Positions 59,642 to 64,000 of a stretch of 64,000 bases of DNA are shown here, piece after piece. The translations under genes and the position numbers were made by a program. Source of the DNA: Massilia endophytica (lineage in GTDB: Bacteria; Pseudomonadota; Gammaproteobacteria; Burkholderiales; Burkholderiaceae_D); NCBI RefSeq assembly GCF_021165955.1, contig NZ_CP088952.1, positions 868,001 to 932,000 of the forward strand. Reading direction: 5' to 3'. Positions within the stretch are counted from its first letter, which is position 1, and every line of letters begins with the position of its first letter. Under the pieces are notes generated by a model that made no database searches, was not told the DNA's origin, and saw nothing but the letters and a program-made list of their open reading frames with translations.

Positions 59642-60190
59642 TCAGATCCCCGCGCCGGCGTCGTTGTGTTCCGCTGGCGTGCCGCGCTGATGGCGGCGGA
59701 ACAGGGGAATGCGGTTGTCCACCGATGCCTGATAGGTTTCGGAGAAGACGGTCAGGCCTTTCAGTGCGTCCTCGATGCTGCGGTCCGGCCGCGTATCGTA
59801 GGCGTCGAAACCCACGCGCTGCATCTGGAACAGCTGGTCGCGCAGCACATCGCCGATGGCGCGCAGCTCGCCCTTGTAGCCGAGCCGCATGCGCAGGTTG
59901 AAGGCGATGGAGTAGCCGCGGCCGTCCGTGAACTTGGGGAAGTCCACGGCAATCACGGGGAAGCGCTGCAGGTCTTCCTTCAGCACTTCGGGGCGCTGGT
60001 CGGAAGCCAGCCACACGCCGATATCGCCGCGTACAGCGAGGGTTTCGCGCTGTGCCTCCCACACGGCCAGCGGCACGATCACTTTCCCAGCCGGGACTTC
60101 CGCGCTTGCCGCTTCCTGGCCCTCGGCCAGGCGCAGCAGCTGCCATTCGTTCCTTACGATGCTGCGGCCCTTGATGATCTGATCAGGCAT
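59642..60190 (-). CDS. DUF934 oxidoreductase-associated protein
   Basis: A 182-aa cytoplasmic protein of the DUF934 family, nearly always next to sulfite reductase in alpha- and betaproteobacteria. VIAVDFPKFTDGRGYSIAFNLRMRLGYKGELRAIGDVLRDQLF, around residue 78, is the family core. Biochemical role unsettled; association with sulfite reductase suggests an electron-transfer or assembly partner. ATG 60190 overlaps the reductase stop by 8 bases. Confidence 0.88.
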   Translation of the reverse strand: MPDQIIKGRSIVRNEWQLLRLAEGQEAASAEVPAGKVIVPLAVWEAQRETLAVRGDIGVWLASDQRPEVLKEDLQRFPVIAVDFPKFTDGRGYSIAFNLRMRLGYKGELRAIGDVLRDQLFQMQRVGFDAYDTRPDRSIEDALKGLTVFSETYQASVDNRIPLFRRHQRGTPAEHNDAGAGI

Positions 60191-61874
60191 ATTCGTCTTC
60201 TCCCACCAGACGGCCGGCTTCGGCGATCGGCGTTGCATATACAAAGTCCTTGAATGGGCCGATGCCCAGGCGCTGCGCGGTGTCCACGAAGCGTTCGTCC
60301 GGCGTACGCTCGCGCACATACACCTGCAGCAGGCGGCCGATCACTTCCGGCATCTGCTGCGCCGAGAAGGAGGGGCCGATGATCTTGCCGATGGCAGAGT
60401 TGTTGCCCTGCGAGCCGCCGATCGACACCTGGTACCACTCGCTGCCGTCCTTGTCGACGCCCAGCACGCCGATGCTGCCCACGTGGTGGTGGCCGCAGGC
60501 GTTGATGCAGCCAGAGATATTCAGTTCGATATCGCCGATATCGTGCAGGTAGTCGATGTGGTCGAAGCGCTCCGCAATCGCGGCCGCAATCGGGATCGAC
60601 TTGGCATTGGCCAGCGAGCAGAAATCGCCGCCGGGGCAGCAGATGATGTCGGTCAGCAGGCCGATATTCGGCGTGGCCAGGCCTTGCGCCTTGATCTCGG
60701 TCCACAGCGCGAAGAGCTTCGACTGCTCCACGTCCGCCAGCACGATGTTCTGTTCGTGCGTCACGCGCAGTTCGCTGAAGCTGTAGCGGTCCGCCAGGTC
60801 GGCCATGAAATCCATCTGCTGCGCGGTGGCGTCGCCAGGCGGCACGCCGGTCTTCTTCAGCGACAGCACCACGGCCGCATAGCCCGGCACCTTGTGCGGT
60901 TTCACATTGCGCTTCAGCCAGTTGGCGAAGGCCCTGTTGTCCGCATGGGCTGCGGCCACATCGATATTCGGCAGGGTTTCGTAGGCGTGCGGCTGGAAGT
61001 AGGCGACCAGGCGCTCCATCTCTTCCAGCGTCAGGGTCTGTTCCGTACCCTTCAGGTCCGCCCATTCCTCTTCCACCTGGCGCGCGAATTCCTCCACGCC
61101 CAGCGCTTTCAGCAGGATCTTGATGCGGGCCTTGTACTTGTTGTCGCGGCGGCCGTACTGGTTATACACGCGCATGATCGCTTCCGTGTACGTGAGCAGG
61201 TGCTCGCGCGGCAGGAACTCGCGGATCACGCTGCCCAGGATGGGGGTACGGCCCATGCCGCCCCCCACCATGACCTTGAAGCCGATCTCGCCTGCTTCGT
61301 TCTTCACCACCGTCAGGCCGATGTCGTGCACGGCGATGGCCGCGCGGTCTTCGAGTGCGCCGTTGATGGCCACCTTGAACTTGCGGGGCAGGGCCAGGAA
61401 TTCGGGATGGAAGGTGGACCACTGGCGCAGCACTTCCGCATAAGGGCGCGGATCGATGATCTCGTCCGCCGCCACACCGGCGTACTCGTCCGAGGTCACG
61501 TTGCGGATGCAGTTGCCCGAAGTCTGGTTGGCGTGCATCTCCACCGAGGCCAGGTCGGCCAGGATGTCCGGCGTCTGCTCCAGCTCGATCCAGTTGAACT
61601 GGATGTTCTGGCGCGTGGTGAAGTGGCCGTAGCCGCGGTCGTACTTGCGGGCAATGTGCGCGAACATGCGCATCTGCTTCGACGAGAGCAGGCCGTACGG
61701 CACCGCAATGCGCAGCATGTAGGCGTGGCGCTGCATGTAGAGGCCGTTCTGCAGGCGCAGCGGCAGGAATTCCTCTTCCGTCAGCTCACCGGCAAGGCGG
61801 CGGCGCACCTGGTCGCGGTATTGCGCGATGCGTTCCTGCACGATGAGATGGTCGTATTGATCGTATTGATACAT
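60183..61874 (-). CDS. cysI: Nitrite/sulfite reductase hemoprotein, CysI-like
   Basis: A 563-aa siroheme/4Fe-4S enzyme reducing sulfite to sulfide. Ferredoxin-like repeats at 60-130 (GHFTTRQNIQFNWIELEQTPDIL) and 350-400, and four cluster cysteines in CCPGGDFCSLA near residue 415 and NISGCINACGHHHVG near 455. The pattern places it in the NirA/SIR family rather than the NADPH-type CysI; sulfite is preferred as substrate because of the operon. First gene of the minus-strand assimilation operon. Confidence 0.93.
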   Translation of the reverse strand: MYQYDQYDHLIVQERIAQYRDQVRRRLAGELTEEEFLPLRLQNGLYMQRHAYMLRIAVPYGLLSSKQMRMFAHIARKYDRGYGHFTTRQNIQFNWIELEQTPDILADLASVEMHANQTSGNCIRNVTSDEYAGVAADEIIDPRPYAEVLRQWSTFHPEFLALPRKFKVAINGALEDRAAIAVHDIGLTVVKNEAGEIGFKVMVGGGMGRTPILGSVIREFLPREHLLTYTEAIMRVYNQYGRRDNKYKARIKILLKALGVEEFARQVEEEWADLKGTEQTLTLEEMERLVAYFQPHAYETLPNIDVAAAHADNRAFANWLKRNVKPHKVPGYAAVVLSLKKTGVPPGDATAQQMDFMADLADRYSFSELRVTHEQNIVLADVEQSKLFALWTEIKAQGLATPNIGLLTDIICCPGGDFCSLANAKSIPIAAAIAERFDHIDYLHDIGDIELNISGCINACGHHHVGSIGVLGVDKDGSEWYQVSIGGSQGNNSAIGKIIGPSFSAQQMPEVIGRLLQVYVRERTPDERFVDTAQRLGIGPFKDFVYATPIAEAGRLVGEDEYA

Positions 61875-61910
61875 GCTTCTAGTCCCAAAAGGCTCCCCAA
61901 AGTAGATTCA

Positions 61911-61938
61911 ATAGTAATAAACTCAAGCTTTATTCCAA
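61911..61938 (-). promoter_or_regulatory. Promoter of the sulfate assimilation operon
   Basis: On the minus strand TTGGAA (61938-61933), spacer 16, TACTAT (61916-61911). Transcription would start near 61904, about 30 bases before the ATG of the reductase. The 148-base gap is shared with the divergent CysB-type gene; a CysB site is expected here, but no consensus is clear enough to mark. Confidence 0.5.
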
Positions 61939-62022
61939 ACGACTTAGTCTTTATTTGCTTATATACGGATAGGGCATAAGCAACAGCGTAAAATACGGCC
62001 TGGGGAAGCCAACGGGACAGCA

Positions 62023-62964
62023 ATGAACCTTCATCAACTGCGATTTGTACGGGAAGCCGTACGCCAGAACTACAACCTGACGGACGCCGCCAAGGCGCTG
62101 TTTACCTCCCAGCCGGGGGTATCCAAGGCCATCATCGAGCTCGAAGAGGAGCTGGGCGTGGATATCTTTACCCGGCATGGCAAGCGCATCCGGGGCCTGA
62201 CCGAGCCGGGGCGGCTGGTGCTGGAGTCGGTGGAACTGATCATGCAGGAGATCGACAGCCTGAAGCGGATCGGCAAGGAATACGCCGCCCAGGACAGCGG
62301 CAGCTTCACCATCGCCACCACCCACACGCAGGCCCGCTATACGCTCCCCAAGGTGGTGCAGGCCTTCATGCAGAAGTTCCCCAAGGTGCGCTTGTCCTTA
62401 TTGCAAGGAAACCCCCGCCAGATCGCCGAGATGGTCCAGCGCGACCAGGCCGACCTGGCCATCGCCACCGAATCCATCGCCGGGGTGGACGGGCTGATCA
62501 CGCTGCCCTGCTACCAGTGGGAGCACGTGGTGGTGGTGCCGCCGGAGCATCCGCTGCTGAAGCTGAAGGCCGTGACCCTGGAAGACATTGCCTCCCATCC
62601 TGTCATCACCTATGACAGCGCCTTCGCGGGCCGCAGCAAGATCGACCATGCCTTCACCCTGCGCGGCCTGAAGCCGGACGTGCTGCTCGAGGCCATCGAT
62701 GCGGACGTGATCAAGACCTATGTGGAGCTGGGCATGGGCATCGGCATCATCGCGGGCATGGCCTTCGACCAGGAGCGCGACCGCAACCTGCGCGCCATTT
62801 CCGTCGGCCACCTGTTCGGCATGAACGTGTCGCGCGTGGCCGTGAAGCAGGGCGCTTACCTGCGCTCCTATATCTATACCTTTATCGAACTGCTGGCGCC
62901 TACGCTGAACCGCAAACTGATCGAGCAGGCCATGCGGGGCGAGCAGGAACACTACGAGCTGTAA
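62023..62964 (+). CDS. cysB: LysR-family regulator CysB
   Basis: A 313-aa LysR-type regulator. The winged helix-turn-helix is in residues 1-60 (LTDAAKALFTSQPGVSKAIIELEEELG). The effector domain begins at about 90 with TTHTQARYTLPKVVQAFMQKFPKVRLSLLQGNP, the CysB signature (Thr-Thr-His-Thr-Gln); ADVIKTYVELGMGIGIIAGMAFD is also typical. It probably activates the divergent operon under sulfur limitation, with O-acetylserine or APS as effector. Confidence 0.93.
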   Translation: MNLHQLRFVREAVRQNYNLTDAAKALFTSQPGVSKAIIELEEELGVDIFTRHGKRIRGLTEPGRLVLESVELIMQEIDSLKRIGKEYAAQDSGSFTIATTHTQARYTLPKVVQAFMQKFPKVRLSLLQGNPRQIAEMVQRDQADLAIATESIAGVDGLITLPCYQWEHVVVVPPEHPLLKLKAVTLEDIASHPVITYDSAFAGRSKIDHAFTLRGLKPDVLLEAIDADVIKTYVELGMGIGIIAGMAFDQERDRNLRAISVGHLFGMNVSRVAVKQGAYLRSYIYTFIELLAPTLNRKLIEQAMRGEQEHYEL

Positions 62965-62967
62965 ATC

Positions 62968-63612
62968 ATGAATCACGAAACATTGGCAAAGTATTACGCT
63001 GTCCATGCGGACAACTACGAAAACGTCTACCTCAAACCCGAACGCCAGGCCGACCTGGCGGCGCTGAAAGTCCGCCTGGCGGAGCTGTTGCGCGGGCATA
63101 AGGTCCTGGAGATTGCCTGCGGCACGGGCTACTGGACCGAGGCCTTCGCTGCCACGGCCGATTCGGTCCACGCCGTCGACCTGAATCCGGAAATGCTGGC
63201 GCAGGCCCAGGCGCGCGGGATGCAGGGCGTTACCTTTGCCCAGGCGGACGCGTTCGACCTGCCGCCCGCAGTCGGAGAGTACACCGCTGTCTTCGCGGGC
63301 TTCTGGTGGTCCCACGTCAAGCGCGAGGAACAGGAGCGCTTCATCGCCCAACTGCGCGCAAAACTCGGCAAGGACATATTGCTGGTGCTGCTCGATAACT
63401 GCTACGTGGACGGCAGCAGCCTGCCCATCGCCCGCACCGACGCGGAAGGCAACACCTACCAGCTGCGTGACACGGCGGGCGGCGAACGCTTCGAGATCGT
63501 CAAGAACTTCCCCACCGACAGCTTCCTGCGCAAGAAGCTGGCGGCCGGTGTGCGCGAGATCCGCATCGAACGCTCCACTTACTACTGGCTTCTGAGCTGC
63601 CGCCTCAAGTAA
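62968..63612 (+). CDS. Class I SAM-dependent methyltransferase
   Basis: A 214-aa methyltransferase. Motif I VLEIACGTGYWTEAFA near residue 45, HAVDLNPEMLAQAQARG near 68, and VTFAQADAFDLPP near 88. Substrate unknown. No signal peptide. It lies 3 bases after cysB and is likely cotranscribed with it. CAACAA-C-TTGTTG (63626-63638) shortly after its stop is a small palindrome. Confidence 0.82.
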   Translation: MNHETLAKYYAVHADNYENVYLKPERQADLAALKVRLAELLRGHKVLEIACGTGYWTEAFAATADSVHAVDLNPEMLAQAQARGMQGVTFAQADAFDLPPAVGEYTAVFAGFWWSHVKREEQERFIAQLRAKLGKDILLVLLDNCYVDGSSLPIARTDAEGNTYQLRDTAGGERFEIVKNFPTDSFLRKKLAAGVREIRIERSTYYWLLSCRLK

Positions 63613-63730
63613 AGCTGCGAAATTACAACAACTTGTTGATGTCATATTGTTGAAGTATTTGCCGGGCAAGATACGCCCCGGTAGATCCAAGGCGATCACT
63701 AAGTCCTTAAACTTCAATCGAGATCATCAA

Positions 63731-64000
63731 GTGAAAAAAATTACTCTGGCAGCACTGGTTATGGGGGCGTTCGCCGCCTCGGCACAAGCGCAATCGAACG
63801 TTACGATTTATGGCGTGGTGGATGCGGGCCTGGTCCGTGAAAGCGGCGGCGCCGCAGGCAGCCTGACCAAGGTGACCAGCGGCATCGGCAGCCAGTCGCG
63901 CCTCGGTTTCCGCGGCACCGAAGACCTGGGCAACGGCCTGTCCGCCATCTTCACCCTGGAAGCGGGCTATCGCCTGGACGACGGCTCCCTGGACAACACG
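63731..64000 (+). CDS. Gram-negative porin (5' part, cut by window end)
   Basis: The first 90 codons of a porin gene: signal peptide MKKITLAALVMGAFAASAQA, then QSNVTIYGVVDAGLV and SRLGFRGTEDLGNGLSAIFTLEAGY, the beginning of a 16-stranded betaproteobacterial porin. The start is GTG 63731. The frame is open to the last base, so length and completeness are unknown. Confidence 0.88.
   Translation, partial: MKKITLAALVMGAFAASAQAQSNVTIYGVVDAGLVRESGGAAGSLTKVTSGIGSQSRLGFRGTEDLGNGLSAIFTLEAGYRLDDGSLDNT

Noticed and set aside
63626..63638. Palindrome CAACAACTTGTTG
   Set aside because: Six-base arms only; too short to claim an operator without a second copy.

Overview
The window reads as a chromosomal segment of a high-GC betaproteobacterium of the Oxalobacteraceae (Massilia/Duganella/Pseudoduganella-like). 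The grounds are the combination of PEP-CTERM surface proteins, an exopolysaccharide locus, an AcnD/PrpF-type methylcitrate operon, a DUF934-containing sulfate assimilation operon and a betaproteobacterial porin. This placement comes from gene content and style, not from a database search. Coding density is high, many genes overlap by 1-4 bases (ATGA or TGATG junctions), and I saw no rRNA, tRNA, CRISPR array, transposase or phage module.

Layout. (1) 25-11336: exopolysaccharide locus. It holds a CapK-like adenylate-forming enzyme on the minus strand, then a plus-strand run: GT4 glycosyltransferase, hexapeptide acetyltransferase, heparinase II/III-type polysaccharide lyase, GDP-mannose 6-dehydrogenase, a second GT4, UDP-glucose 4-epimerase, a nucleotidyltransferase, and a bifunctional mannose-1-P guanylyltransferase/mannose-6-P isomerase. 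The precursor genes point to a mannuronate-containing acidic polymer. (2) 11567-14053: PEP-CTERM protein, TIGR03790-type protein, a REP-like double hairpin, and a second, highly charged PEP-CTERM protein. (3) 14313-23679: a contiguous operon for a hybrid type II secretion/type IV pilus-like machine (gspG, gspF, gspE, pilM/N/O/P-like, secretin, three more pseudopilin-like genes), followed by a third PEP-CTERM gene with highly-expressed-gene codon usage.

(4) 24350-33969: housekeeping genes: murJ, rpsT, a DUF192 protein, an rRNA pseudouridine synthase, icd, two small exported proteins of unknown role, cspA, clpS-clpA. (5) 34010-37201: alpha/beta hydrolase plus LytS/LytTR-type two-component system, and a small membrane protein. 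(6) 37266-44857: prpR divergent from prpB-prpC-acnD-prpF (2-methylcitrate cycle), with a clear sigma-54 promoter and repeated TGAAACAT/ATGTTTCA operator-like sites. (7) 44970-50230: a large PAS-GGDEF-EAL protein, xthA, a gene-poor AT-rich gap, and two unknown small genes.

(8) 50250-55920: pepA divergent from lptF-lptG, a short CbiX/SirB-like chelatase, a helical-repeat protein and a HAD hydrolase. (9) 55960-62964: minus-strand sulfate assimilation operon (sulfite reductase, DUF934, APS reductase, cysD, cysN, cobA-type siroheme methyltransferase), divergent from a CysB-type regulator; then a methyltransferase and a porin cut by the window end.

The most unusual material is in regions 1-3. A polymer locus, PEP-CTERM proteins and a noncanonical secretion machine lie side by side, which suggests one cell-surface/biofilm programme. 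No exosortase gene is present in the window, so sorting must depend on a gene elsewhere.
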